Position numbers and translations under genes: made by a program. Below the pieces are notes generated by a model. The model saw only the letters and a program-made list of their open reading frames with translations. It had not been told where the DNA came from and did not search any database. A stretch of DNA of 28,006 nucleotides, taken from the NCBI GenBank assembly GCA_003315675.1, contig NIZU01000097.1, forward strand, positions 1 through 28,006. Reading direction: 5' to 3'. The DNA is from Methanocorpusculum sp. MCE (GTDB taxonomy: Archaea; Halobacteriota; Methanomicrobia; Methanomicrobiales; Methanocorpusculaceae). Position 1 is the first letter of the stretch. Each line of letters starts with the position of its first letter. Of this stretch, positions 1-6,866 are shown in pieces.

Positions 1-600
1 GGCGTTGATACAGTGGTCTGGCAGGAGTTTCAGAGACAACTTGACCTGAAAGGTCTGAAAATTGAACAAGGTATGATTCAGGATGCAACGTTTGTGTATG
101 CTGAACCCGGTCATTGTAAGAAAGACACGCCGCGAGGAGATCAGGCAAAAACACGACGGGATAAAGATGGAAAAATCATGTCCAAGAACGGCAAAATGCA
201 CTATGGCTATAAACTTCATACCATCATGGATACGACGCACGATCTTATTCGACGCATTGAAACCACCACGGCAAATGTTCATGATAGTCAGGTGGACCTC
301 TCAGAAAAAGGGGAAGTGGTCTATCGGGATCGGGGATATCAGGGAGCAAAATGCAAGGGATATAGTGCCACAATGAAAAGGGGAGCGAGAGGGCATCCCA
401 TTGGCATACGAGATAAACTGAGAGATCTGAGAATCAGTAAGAAGAGATCAAAGGGCGAGAGACCCTATGCAGTGATCAAAAATATCTTTCATGCAGGGTT
501 GGTAAAGGTAACAACGCTGCAAAGAGTACGAGTGAAAAATATGCTGGCTGCATTTTGTTATAATATCTATCAGGTGAAAACGATTCAAAACAGAGTGTAA
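1..600 (+). CDS. IS5-family DDE transposase, C-terminal part (partial at window edge)
   Basis: The reading frame is open at base 1 and ends at TAA 598-600. It encodes most of the catalytic domain of an IS4/IS5-type DDE transposase. The DDE triad candidates are D in IQDAT, D in VYRDRGYQG and E in KGERPYAVIK, with the usual YKLHTIMD and ANVHDS motifs between them. The product is nearly identical to the ORF at 27111-27827; visible changes include DLRISKK for NLRISRK and KNIFHAG for KNVFHAG. It would cut and join IS ends. Whether this copy is intact cannot be told, because its N-terminal half, including the site where the other copy is interrupted, lies before the window. Confidence 0.9.
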   Translation, partial: GVDTVVWQEFQRQLDLKGLKIEQGMIQDATFVYAEPGHCKKDTPRGDQAKTRRDKDGKIMSKNGKMHYGYKLHTIMDTTHDLIRRIETTTANVHDSQVDLSEKGEVVYRDRGYQGAKCKGYSATMKRGARGHPIGIRDKLRDLRISKKRSKGERPYAVIKNIFHAGLVKVTTLQRVRVKNMLAAFCYNIYQVKTIQNRV

Positions 601-644
601 ATTAAAAAAAAACGTCAAGGAATAATGGGTATTCTTCTTTTTTT

Positions 645-664
645 GGGGGGGTGAGGGGGTAGGG
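645..664 (+). other. G-rich tract (potential G-quadruplex) in IS right end
   Basis: After a run of seven T come G-runs of 7, 5 and 3 separated by TGA and TA. Splitting the first run gives four G-tracts of at least three with short loops. The same tract recurs at 888-907 in the duplicated unit and, with ATGA as the spacer, at 27874-27889. It lies between the transposase stop and the right end of the IS. A structural role is inferred. Confidence 0.5.
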
Positions 665-724
665 ATGTAGCCAATCTTCCTTAAATCATGATTCGCGTTA
701 AAAAATGGGTTGATAGATATTCTC

Positions 725-843
725 ATGTTTTTCATGCAGGGTTGGTAAAGGTAACAACGCTGCAAAGAGTACGAGTGAAAAATATGCTGGCTGCATTTTG
801 TTATAATATCTATCAGGTGAAAACGATTCAAAACAGAGTGTAA
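725..843 (+). pseudogene. Transposase tail fragment
   Basis: The second unit of the tandem duplication carries the last 38 codons of the transposase in the same frame (from V727 in GTT TTT CAT to TAA 841-843), without start codon or catalytic domain. It is a by-product of the duplication and not a functional gene. Confidence 0.85.
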
Positions 844-991
844 ATTAAAAAAAAACGTCAAGGAATAATGGGTATTCTTCTTTTTTTGGGGGGGTGAGGG
901 GGTAGGGATGTAGCCAATCTTCCTTAAATCATGATTCGCGTTAAAAAATGGGTTGATAGATATTCTCAATGTCTCAAGAATAAAGGGAGTC

Positions 992-1000
992 TTTATTTTT
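992..1000 (+). promoter_or_regulatory. Putative TATA box for the UPF0147 gene
   Basis: TTTATTTTT lies just downstream of the tandem IS repeat. With the usual archaeal spacing of about 25 nt, transcription would begin near 1020, which favours the ATG at 1047 over that at 1014. A second A/T-rich stretch (aataaagg, about 979-986) is an alternative. Confidence 0.35.
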
Positions 1001-1046
1001 GCGGAGGTTTAACATGAGTTACAGATTTTGGGGATGGGAGCTAAAT

Positions 1047-1310
1047 ATGGCAAATCCGGAAGATATGATCAAGCAGTGTATTATGATGCTGCATGCAATG
1101 AGTGAAGATTCAACGATACCGCGGAATATCCGCCGCGTGGCCGATGAAACGATGAAGGTTCTCCAGGATGAGAAGAAAACGATCGGTCTAAGAGCTGCAA
1201 GTGCCTTGTCCATGATCGATGAAGTCAGCAATGACTCGAATATGCCGATCCACGCCCGGACCAGGATATGGGAGCTTGCTTCGACCCTTGAAGCAATACC
1301 CTTTGACTAA
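1047..1310 (+). CDS. UPF0147 family protein
   Basis: This 87-aa protein begins [11 protein letters not shown] and carries the [11 protein letters not shown] and [20 protein letters not shown] motifs typical of the archaeal UPF0147 family, which has no established function. The family is small (about 85-95 aa) and helical, and the length fits. The start at 1047 has GGGAG at 1036-1040 and matches the family N-terminus. An in-frame ATG at 1014 with a strong GGAGG at 1003-1007 would add 11 residues, so the start is uncertain. The stop overlaps the stop of the convergent zinc-ribbon gene by 4 bp. Upstream lies the tandem IS end, so the insertion may have altered its promoter. Confidence 0.85.
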
Positions 1311-1555
1311 CTCTCTTTTTTGAACGGCCAGCCGATCGTATTCGCAGAGGTGAATCCTGAGTTTTTCGCTGTCTGCATGCGTCTGAGAAGTTCGCCGGCT
1401 TCGTCGGCCGATTCGGACACGGCAAGCAGTTTTGTTTTCGAAAGATCGATCCTGTTCCCGCATATGCAGGTTTTGGTGGCATAGGAAAGGTCGGCGACCA
1501 GCATCCTTCTGCATTTCACACACCCGACTACGGCAAATCCCTCTTGGTTTTTCAT
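1307..1555 (-). CDS. Small zinc-ribbon protein (DUF1922-like)
   Basis: An 82-aa protein with a single zinc-ribbon-like set of cysteines (C12-x2-C15 and C30-x-C32), followed by a segment containing [13 protein letters not shown]. The layout resembles the small archaeal DUF1922 proteins: N-terminal beta-rich ribbon, CxCG second knuckle, then a helix. The function is unknown. The ribbon would bind zinc and perhaps nucleic acid or protein. It is convergent with the UPF0147 gene (4-bp stop overlap) and divergent from the tRNA pair. A protein of similar architecture is encoded at 23092-23367. Family assignment is from remembered sequence pattern only. Confidence 0.7.
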
Positions 1556-1622
1556 GGTTCTTCCAGTTTCAGTAATTCTTCCTTTTCTTACTTATCAGGT
1601 TATTTATTATCATGCTCTTCGG

Positions 1623-1646
1623 ATACTGGTTTTTCCAAACCGGTAT
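1623..1646. other. Inverted repeat upstream of tRNA-Tyr TATA box
   Basis: Arms ATACTGGTTT (1623-1632) and AAACCGGTAT (1637-1646) flank a TTCC loop; 9 of 10 positions pair and the tenth is T:G. It sits between the divergent zinc-ribbon gene and the tRNA-Tyr TATA box, two bases from the latter, so it could be a regulator site or a transcribed hairpin. Confidence 0.45.
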
Positions 1647-1647
1647 G

Positions 1648-1655
1648 TTTATATG
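1648..1655 (+). promoter_or_regulatory. TATA box of the tRNA-Tyr/tRNA-Asp unit
   Basis: TTTATATG lies about 35 bases upstream of the mature tRNA-Tyr 5' end, so transcription starting about 25 nt downstream would give a short 5' leader. No separate TATA box is evident in the 19-bp gap before tRNA-Asp, so the two tRNAs are probably cotranscribed. Confidence 0.6.
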
Positions 1656-1686
1656 TTTACAAATCATTCTAGTTAAAGCAGTCAAT

Positions 1687-1797
1687 CCCGACTTAACTCA
1701 GATGGTAGAGTGCGCGGCTGTAGATAGAAATTAACGCCTGCGGGCGTACTGCGCGGCTACCGCGATGTCCCCGGTTCGAATCCGGGAGTCGGGACCA
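1687..1797 (+). tRNA. tRNA-Tyr (GTA) with 35-nt intron
   Basis: The cloverleaf can be drawn by hand. The acceptor stem is CCCGACT/AGTCGGG with C1-G72 and discriminator A, and CCA is encoded (1795-1797). The D-stem is ACTC/GAGT, the anticodon stem CGCGG/CCGCG and the T-stem CCCGG/CCGGG around TTCGAAT. The anticodon loop reads CTGTAG and is interrupted after position 37 by an intron at 1724-1758, resuming with A at 1759. This is the canonical archaeal intron site, cut by the splicing endonuclease at a bulge-helix-bulge. C1-G72 with A73 is the archaeal tyrosine identity pattern. tRNA-Asp follows after 19 bp. Confidence 0.95.
1724..1758 (+). other. tRNA-Tyr intron
   Basis: These 35 nt separate positions 37 and 38 of the anticodon loop. 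They contain CGCC-TGC-GGGCG, which can fold into a small internal hairpin, and CGCGGCT near the 3' end, which resembles the exon sequence before the anticodon. Removing them restores a normal 7-nt loop. Confidence 0.85.
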
Positions 1798-1816
1798 TTT
1801 TCAAGACGCAATCAAT

Positions 1817-1889
1817 GCCCAAGTAGTGTAGTGGCCTATCATGCAGCCCTGTCACGGCTGCGACTCGGATTCGAATTCCGACTTGGGCG
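1817..1889 (+). tRNA. tRNA-Asp (GTC)
   Basis: A 73-nt cloverleaf. The acceptor stem GCCCAAG pairs with CTTGGGC, with discriminator G at 1889. The anticodon stem CAGCC/GGCTG encloses CTGTCAC (anticodon GTC), and the T-arm contains ATTCGAAT. G73 suits an aspartate tRNA. CCA is not encoded here, unlike the tRNA-Tyr gene just upstream. A T-run follows at once. Confidence 0.95.
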
Positions 1890-1894
1890 TTTCG

Positions 1895-1900
1895 TTTTTT
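1895..1900 (+). terminator. T-run terminator after the tRNA pair
   Basis: TTTCG followed by six T lies 1-11 bases after tRNA-Asp. Oligo-T without a strong hairpin is the usual archaeal termination signal. The convergent TPR gene ends about 50 bp further on. Confidence 0.45.
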
Positions 1901-1947
1901 GAAGAATTTTCAGATTGTGTTTCAAACCCGATTGTAAAAAAGAGTAT

Positions 1948-2784
1948 TCAGATCCGCCGGGTTTTTGCGTTTGCCCATCTCACCAGGATTTTGAATTCAT
2001 CTTCGGGTGTCGGCCCGGCCGCTAAAGCATCTGAGTACATGGAATATGCTTCGGAAAAGTTTTTCAGCTGTTCAAAGATGATTCCCTTGAAGAAAAGAAC
2101 GAGTGCCCTGTTTTTGGGTTCGCCCGCAAGACAGGCGTCATAATATCTGAGGGCGTCGTAGAGCAGACCCTCGCCGCGAAGATTGTTTCCCCGCTCGAAC
2201 AGTTCCTCTGCCGTTCCCACAGGCTTTCGCCAGTTCCCGGATTTGTACACTTCGGCAGCATACGGCGGAGCAAAGGGTTTGCCGCCCTCTTTTGCCAGAT
2301 GAACCTTTGATAGCCAGACTTGGGTCAGCATTGCGTCGTCATGCAGAAAACACCACTCCTCCGCACGATACAGGGAGTTGCCCGCTTCCTCGTAGTTTTT
2401 CAGCTGAGCATGCGCCTGAGCACGCACGACGAGGGATGCGGCATCCGCGTTACTGATTTTGTCCGCTTCGTTCACCGTGACAAGCGCTTCATCTGGTTTT
2501 TCCGCATACAGCTGGGCCTCAGCTTTCAGTACGAGCAGCATCGAAGTAAACGCCGGGATCCGTTCCGGATCCGTGCCCTTCCACTCGGGAATGATCCGAA
2601 CGGCAGTATCCATGCACGCTATACATTCGTCGTATCTTCCAAGCGCTTTCAGAACCGAGGCCTTGCCGACATACGTAAGGGGGTCAGAGGGATCTTCTCC
2701 TATTGCCTCGTCATATTTTCCGATCGCCTCCTCAAACTTTCCGGAGAGAGCCAGCTCCTCGGCTTTTTCGATAAAATCAGACAA
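1948..2784 (-). CDS. Tetratricopeptide-repeat (TPR) protein
   Basis: A 278-aa soluble helical-repeat protein. TPR-like units are visible near the N-terminus (residues about 1-70: EEAIGKYDEAIGEDPSDP, then KALGRYDECIACMDTAV), in the middle (EEAGNSLYRAEEW) and at the C-terminus (LYDALRYYDACLAGEPKN, FSEAYSMYSDALAAGP). TPRs are protein-interaction scaffolds and the partner is unknown. The start is a TTG overlapping the 3' end of cofC by 8 bp, with AGGA just upstream, so translation is probably coupled to cofC; there is no ATG until about residue 59. No enzymatic domain is seen. It is the last gene of the glyA-folP-cofC-TPR run. Confidence 0.8.
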   Translation of the reverse strand: MSDFIEKAEELALSGKFEEAIGKYDEAIGEDPSDPLTYVGKASVLKALGRYDECIACMDTAVRIIPEWKGTDPERIPAFTSMLLVLKAEAQLYAEKPDEALVTVNEADKISNADAASLVVRAQAHAQLKNYEEAGNSLYRAEEWCFLHDDAMLTQVWLSKVHLAKEGGKPFAPPYAAEVYKSGNWRKPVGTAEELFERGNNLRGEGLLYDALRYYDACLAGEPKNRALVLFFKGIIFEQLKNFSEAYSMYSDALAAGPTPEDEFKILVRWANAKTRRI

Positions 2785-3415
2785 TTTCCTTACCGTCCCT
2801 GTGGACCTTCACCCGTCCATCCTGCACCGAGAGGGTGAATCCATGTTCATACAGCCATTCGCGGGCATTTCCGTGCCCGTGGATCATCAGTTCGACCAGG
2901 TCCGCCGGTTCATCCACGTCGGTCGACATCCGCATGGAATCGATGATCTCGACGGTGAGTTCGAGTTCCTCGGCGATCTTGAGATGGCGCCTGAACGAAA
3001 ATCCATAGTATTCCACACGGAAGTTTTCCGGCTTCTTGACAAAAATCACGTTCGTCCCGCCGCCAAGTCCCGGCACGATCGCCATATCTGCTTTGGTGGA
3101 GATGACCCGCTGAAGACTTCCCGGCGTCACCATCGGAAGATCCGACATGATGATCAGGGCCGGGCAGTGGAACTGCGGGAGGGCCCAGTTGATCGCTTCG
3201 TTGAGTCCCTCCTTTCGTATTGCCACCAGTGCGTCCCAGCATTCGTAATTTGATGTACAAAGGAGCGTTGCACTGCATCCTGTCCTTCTGACTGCGAGGA
3301 TTACGTCTTCCAGCATTATCCTCGCAAACTCCTCGCGTTCCTCCTGTGACAGAACGGATGAAAGCCGGGTCTTCGGGTTGACTGGTTTGAACGGAATCAG
3401 GGCGTGGAAGTACAT
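2777..3415 (-). CDS. cofC: 2-phospho-L-lactate guanylyltransferase
   Basis: A 212-aa nucleotidyltransferase of the CofC family, which joins GTP and 2-phospho-L-lactate to make the activated lactate intermediate of coenzyme F420 synthesis. The N-terminus IPFKPVNPKTRLSSVLS is the substrate loop of GT-A-like guanylyltransferases. IIMSDLPMVTPG carries the metal-binding Asp, GLGGGTNVIFV is the family's glycine-rich stretch, and MSTDVDEPADL is the conserved C-terminal motif. Length fits the family (about 205-220 aa). It lies 44 bp after folP and overlaps the TPR gene. Two cofE-type genes elsewhere in the window act later in the same pathway. Confidence 0.9.
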   Translation of the reverse strand: MYFHALIPFKPVNPKTRLSSVLSQEEREEFARIMLEDVILAVRRTGCSATLLCTSNYECWDALVAIRKEGLNEAINWALPQFHCPALIIMSDLPMVTPGSLQRVISTKADMAIVPGLGGGTNVIFVKKPENFRVEYYGFSFRRHLKIAEELELTVEIIDSMRMSTDVDEPADLVELMIHGHGNAREWLYEHGFTLSVQDGRVKVHRDGKEIV

Positions 3416-3459
3416 TGTTACTACTATTTGGGGCCTTTTGATGATAGATACTTTTCTCC

Positions 3460-4263
3460 TTAAGGGTGCATCATTTGAAAAACTTTCAGGATGTCCTTTG
3501 AAGGACCCACGTCATGGACCCGCACGATGTCCGCTCCCCCCTCCAGAAGAGCATAAAGGACGGCAAGGGAACCGTACAGCCGTTCGTGCGGCGGCTTATC
3601 CAGACAGTCGCCGATAAACGTTTTTCTGGAGGCCGCAGCAAGAAGCGGATATCCATATACTTCCAGCTCGGAAAATCTGCGGCAGAGCTCCCAGTCCGCT
3701 TCGCTCGATCGTTCTGCGATCCACTTACCGATACCGGGATCCAGGATCAGCTGGTCGATATTGTAATGTTCGGCCCTGCCGATGATTTCTGTGAGAGCTT
3801 CATGCGTGGAGGCAATGTTGGTCGGGTCACCCGGCCGGTTGTGTGCCGTCATGGCGATTACCGGGAGGCCGCTGTCTGCGGCAACTTTTGCATACCGTGC
3901 ATTCGAGAGTCCGCCGATATCATTCACTGCGTCGATGTCATATCTGAGCGCCGCTTCAAGGACCTCGGGATACATTGTGTCAAGGGAGAAGACGGCTCCG
4001 GAATATTCCTGATTTTTCAGCGTGCGGATGACCCGTTCCTTTTCTACCGCGACGGTGATCGGCGGCGCCGTAAGAGCCGTACTTCGGGCTCCGATATCGA
4101 TGATCTCGGCACCTGCTCGGAGCATCTCCTCGACACGGGTCGTTACTAGTTCATAGGGGGTGAAGGAGTCCGAGAAGAAGGATTCTGGACTGATATTGAG
4201 TACCCCCATAAGGCGGGGAGGATTGGCACCTCCAATGCCGATCCCTTTGATGCTGACTTCCAT
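3460..4263 (-). CDS. folP: Dihydropteroate synthase family protein
   Basis: A 267-aa TIM-barrel pterin-binding enzyme. GVLNISPESFFSDSF near residues 20-34 is the classic DHPS signature, followed by DIGARST, FSLDTMYPEV, VNDIGGL, ILDPGIGKW and AASRKTFIG. In methanogens this family is thought to couple the pterin diphosphate to 4-(beta-ribofuranosyl)aminobenzene phosphate for methanopterin rather than to p-aminobenzoate; the substrate here is inferred. The start MEVSIKG is chosen because its ATG overlaps the glyA stop by one base (TAATG), the mark of translational coupling. A longer frame to 4305 would run into glyA. Linkage with glyA, a C1-pterin enzyme, supports a cofactor role. Confidence 0.88.
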   Translation of the reverse strand: MEVSIKGIGIGGANPPRLMGVLNISPESFFSDSFTPYELVTTRVEEMLRAGAEIIDIGARSTALTAPPITVAVEKERVIRTLKNQEYSGAVFSLDTMYPEVLEAALRYDIDAVNDIGGLSNARYAKVAADSGLPVIAMTAHNRPGDPTNIASTHEALTEIIGRAEHYNIDQLILDPGIGKWIAERSSEADWELCRRFSELEVYGYPLLAAASRKTFIGDCLDKPPHERLYGSLAVLYALLEGGADIVRVHDVGPSKDILKVFQMMHP

Positions 4264-5513
4264 TATAAGGTCCGAATCTCCGGATACAGAGGATACTTCA
4301 GGCAAAGTGGCGTGACTTCATCTTTGACCCCGGCAATGGTCTTTTCGTCATCGATGTGGTTTAAGACCTTGGCGATCCAGTCACCGATCTGTCTACACTG
4401 TTCTTCCTTCATGCCGCGGGTCGTAATGGTTGGGGTTCCGATACGGATACCTGAGGTCTCGAAGGGAGAGAGCGCCTGTCTTGGGATAGTGTTCTTGTTA
4501 ACGGTGATGCCGGCTTTTCCAAGTGCGACTTCCGCCTGCTGACCGGATATGTTGTGGTCGGAGAGGTCGAGCAGACAGAGGTGGTTATCGGTTCCGCCGG
4601 AAACGAGACGGAAGTTGTTGTCTTCCAGAGTTGAGGCAAGCACCTTGCAGTTTCTAACAACTTGTTTTGCGTATTCTTTGTAGTCTTCTGTGAGGGCTTC
4701 GCGGAAACAAACGGCTTTAGCGGCGATAACGTGCATAAGCGGCCCGCCCTGCATGCCTGGAAAGACCGCCTTGTCGATGGAGTTTGCATACTCTTTGTTG
4801 CACATGATAACTCCTCCTCGGGGTCCGCGGAGCGTTTTGTGTGTAGTTGATGTGGTATACGTCGTAACGCCGACCGGGGAGTTGTGGAGTCCGGTGCAGC
4901 AGAGTCCGGAGATGTGGGCGATGTCCGCCATTGACCGTGCGCCGACATCCTCTGCGATTTCTGCGAATGCTTTGAAATCGATCTCACGCGGATATGCGGA
5001 TGCTCCGCAGACGACGAGGTCGGGCTTGTTTTTCCGTGCGAGCTCTTCGATCACGCCGTAGTCGAGAAGTTCAGTGTCGAAGTCGACCCCGTAAAAGGAG
5101 ATATTGAAGCATTTTCCCGACATGTTTGCCGGATCGCCGTGCGTTAAGTGGCCGCCGTTGTTCAGGCTCTGACTCAGGATCTTGTCGCCAGGCTTCAGAC
5201 ATGAAAGATATACTGCTTCATTTGCCTGACTTCCCGAGTGTGGCTGGACGTTTGCATGTTCTGCACCGAAAAGTTGACAGAGTCTGTCGCGCGCCAGATT
5301 TTCGATCTGATCATGAAATTCGCAACCGCCGTAGTAACGCTTTCCCGGGTAACCTTCTGCATATTTATTAGTTAGAATAGTTCCCATTGCTTCCATTACT
5401 TCGCGTGCGACGACATTTTCCGAAGCGATAAGCTCAAGCCCCTCAACCTGGCGCTTGTGTTCTTTGTTTATCAGCTGGAAAATTTCCGGGTCAAATAGTG
5501 CCAGGGACGACAT
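4263..5513 (-). CDS. glyA: Serine hydroxymethyltransferase
   Basis: A 416-aa PLP enzyme interconverting serine and glycine with transfer of the hydroxymethyl carbon to a pterin, presumably tetrahydromethanopterin or tetrahydrosarcinapterin here. Signatures are ELIASEN (29-34), YAEGYPGKRYYGG (51-63), SGSQANEA (93-100), DIAHISGL (197-204) and TTSTTHKTLRGPRGG with the PLP lysine at K226. Length and motif order match bacterial-type GlyA. It heads a unit with folP (1-bp overlap), cofC and the TPR gene. The TATA box at 5529-5537 is so near the ATG, with no Shine-Dalgarno, that the mRNA is probably leaderless. Confidence 0.96.
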   Translation of the reverse strand: MSSLALFDPEIFQLINKEHKRQVEGLELIASENVVAREVMEAMGTILTNKYAEGYPGKRYYGGCEFHDQIENLARDRLCQLFGAEHANVQPHSGSQANEAVYLSCLKPGDKILSQSLNNGGHLTHGDPANMSGKCFNISFYGVDFDTELLDYGVIEELARKNKPDLVVCGASAYPREIDFKAFAEIAEDVGARSMADIAHISGLCCTGLHNSPVGVTTYTTSTTHKTLRGPRGGVIMCNKEYANSIDKAVFPGMQGGPLMHVIAAKAVCFREALTEDYKEYAKQVVRNCKVLASTLEDNNFRLVSGGTDNHLCLLDLSDHNISGQQAEVALGKAGITVNKNTIPRQALSPFETSGIRIGTPTITTRGMKEEQCRQIGDWIAKVLNHIDDEKTIAGVKDEVTPLCLKYPLYPEIRTL

Positions 5514-5528
5514 ATTACGTAAATATGG

Positions 5529-5537
5529 TTAATATAA
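5529..5537 (-). promoter_or_regulatory. TATA box for glyA (leaderless)
   Basis: On the minus strand TTATATTAA lies 16-24 bases before the glyA ATG in a 38-bp gap after the upstream oxidoreductase gene. Archaeal initiation about 25 nt from this box would fall at or next to the ATG, and no GGAGG-like site is present. Confidence 0.6.
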
Positions 5538-5551
5538 CGTGATAAAGCCGA

Positions 5552-6865
5552 CTACTGTCTGCTCAAAGCATCATCCGCGAGACGGATCATCGAGTACATG
5601 CCGTCCGGGGTCGGGTGGACTTCGAGCATGGGAGAGAATTCATGGACGGTCACTCCTTTGCGGATCAGATAGCCCAGATAGGTCCCGACGATGCTTGTAG
5701 ATGGCGCAGCGGTGGCAAATCCGAAGATGCGTCCGTCTTCTTTTGAAACGGTGAGATGCATGGACCCAACCGATCCGTCTGCGACATGCCAGAATGACTC
5801 GGGTCCTGCGATGTTGGGCGAAGAGAAGGTCACACCCTCCTCTCCTTTTTTCGGAGCGCAGATGGTGTAGTCCAGACCAAGGACGATGGTAAACGGGACC
5901 TGATCAAGATCCACGGTCCGCGGGTGGCCGAGTATTGCGTCGGCCGCCGCAAATCCCTGAAGACGGGCGACCGGGGTGAAGTACGGTGCACCGGTCACAT
6001 CGCCGGCGGCATAAATACCCGGGATTGATGTCTCCATCTTTTCATTCACTTTGATCGAACCGTCCGGATTTTTCTCCATGCCGGTAAAAAGCGTGGTCTC
6101 GGCTTTCATACCGGTCGCAAAAAGTACGGCATCGAAAGGCAGGTCCTTTCCGTCCATACGGACTCCTTCGACCATACCCTTACCGAGAATCTCCTTGACT
6201 TGCCCATACAGTATTGTGACATTTGCGAGATCCCGGTGAACCGCCTTCATCATCTTTTCGGGGATAACAGGGAGGAATACACTCCTGCAGAAGATGGTCA
6301 CTTCGCACCCGAATGCCGCATAGATGTAGGCGAACTCGGCAGCGGAGATGCCTCCGCCGATAATCGCGAGCCTTTTCGGGAGAGCTGGCATTGTCCGAAG
6401 CGTTTTTGCGGTGTATGTGCCTAAAAGAGCATTGCCAGGGATGTCCGGCACATGGATGCCTGCTCCGGTTGCGATGATGATGTTTTCTGCATCGCGCATC
6501 TCCCCGTTCACAAACAGCTGTCCTTCTCTGATCTCGGCCGCCGCGTCGTATTCTATAACGACGCCGGCTGCTTTTGTCTCCCGTTCGAGAATGATCTCCA
6601 GTTTTCTCTGGACTCCTTCGAGTTTCTGGATAACGTCCGGGAACCGGACGGATGCATCACCGTCGATGACTCCGGATTTTTTCAAAAAAGATAGGGTATT
6701 GATGCTGCGGGCAACATCGTTCAGCCCGCAGACAAGCATGCACCCGTCATGGATGCATGTTCCTCCGATCGCCTTCCTCTCAAGAAGAGTGACCTCTTTT
6801 CCGGCGCCGGCGAGGCGGAGCGAAGCCATCCGCCCGGCAGGTCCTGCCCCAATAACATAGATCAT
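5552..6865 (-). CDS. FAD-dependent pyridine nucleotide-disulfide oxidoreductase (dihydrolipoamide dehydrogenase-like)
   Basis: A 437-aa flavoprotein. MIYVIGAGPAG starts the FAD Rossmann fold, and GGTCIHDGC holds the redox-active CxxxxC pair. IIGGGISAAEFAYIYAAFG is the NAD(P)H-binding fold, GIYAAGDV the second FAD motif, and EVHPTPDGMY near the C-terminus carries the catalytic-base histidine region. It resembles dihydrolipoamide dehydrogenase and mercuric reductase, but no 2-oxoacid dehydrogenase genes are near, so the partner disulfide is unknown. The chosen ATG lies one base after the stop of the upstream gene (TGATATG); an in-frame ATG at 6889 is less likely because the FAD motif would no longer be terminal. 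The loop CIHDGC differs from the usual CxNxGC. Confidence 0.85.
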   Translation of the reverse strand: MIYVIGAGPAGRMASLRLAGAGKEVTLLERKAIGGTCIHDGCMLVCGLNDVARSINTLSFLKKSGVIDGDASVRFPDVIQKLEGVQRKLEIILERETKAAGVVIEYDAAAEIREGQLFVNGEMRDAENIIIATGAGIHVPDIPGNALLGTYTAKTLRTMPALPKRLAIIGGGISAAEFAYIYAAFGCEVTIFCRSVFLPVIPEKMMKAVHRDLANVTILYGQVKEILGKGMVEGVRMDGKDLPFDAVLFATGMKAETTLFTGMEKNPDGSIKVNEKMETSIPGIYAAGDVTGAPYFTPVARLQGFAAADAILGHPRTVDLDQVPFTIVLGLDYTICAPKKGEEGVTFSSPNIAGPESFWHVADGSVGSMHLTVSKEDGRIFGFATAAPSTSIVGTYLGYLIRKGVTVHEFSPMLEVHPTPDGMYSMIRLADDALSRQ

Positions 6866-6866
6866 A

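Larger units (their letters stand above)
1..680 (+). mobile_element. IS5-type insertion sequence, right part (left end outside window)
   Basis: This is a second, 5'-truncated view of the element seen whole at 26769-27909, in the same orientation. It holds the transposase C-terminal region, the A-rich stretch after the stop, a G-rich tract and the end sequence around 664-680 (gatgtagccaatct), which is shared with the right-hand copy. The copies differ at only a few positions. After about 680 the sequences diverge, so this is taken as the right boundary. The left end lies outside the window, so target-site duplication cannot be checked. Confidence 0.85.
482..967 (+). repeat. 243-bp tandem direct duplication of IS right end plus flank
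   Basis: Bases 482-724 are repeated at 725-967. The unit holds the last codons of the transposase, its stop, the A-run, the G-rich tract, the IS end and about 44 bp of flanking DNA ending in gatagatattctc. By eye the copies are identical except for two substitutions at the 5' end (484 and 486 versus 727 and 729). There the second copy matches the right-hand IS (atgttttt) rather than its neighbour. Because non-IS flank is included, the duplication happened after insertion. Confidence 0.9.

Noticed and set aside
448..969. Minus-strand ORF of 173 aa with an internal exact repeat
   Set aside because: It is antisense to the transposase tail and the repeated protein simply reflects the 243-bp tandem duplication; no start signal or family resemblance.
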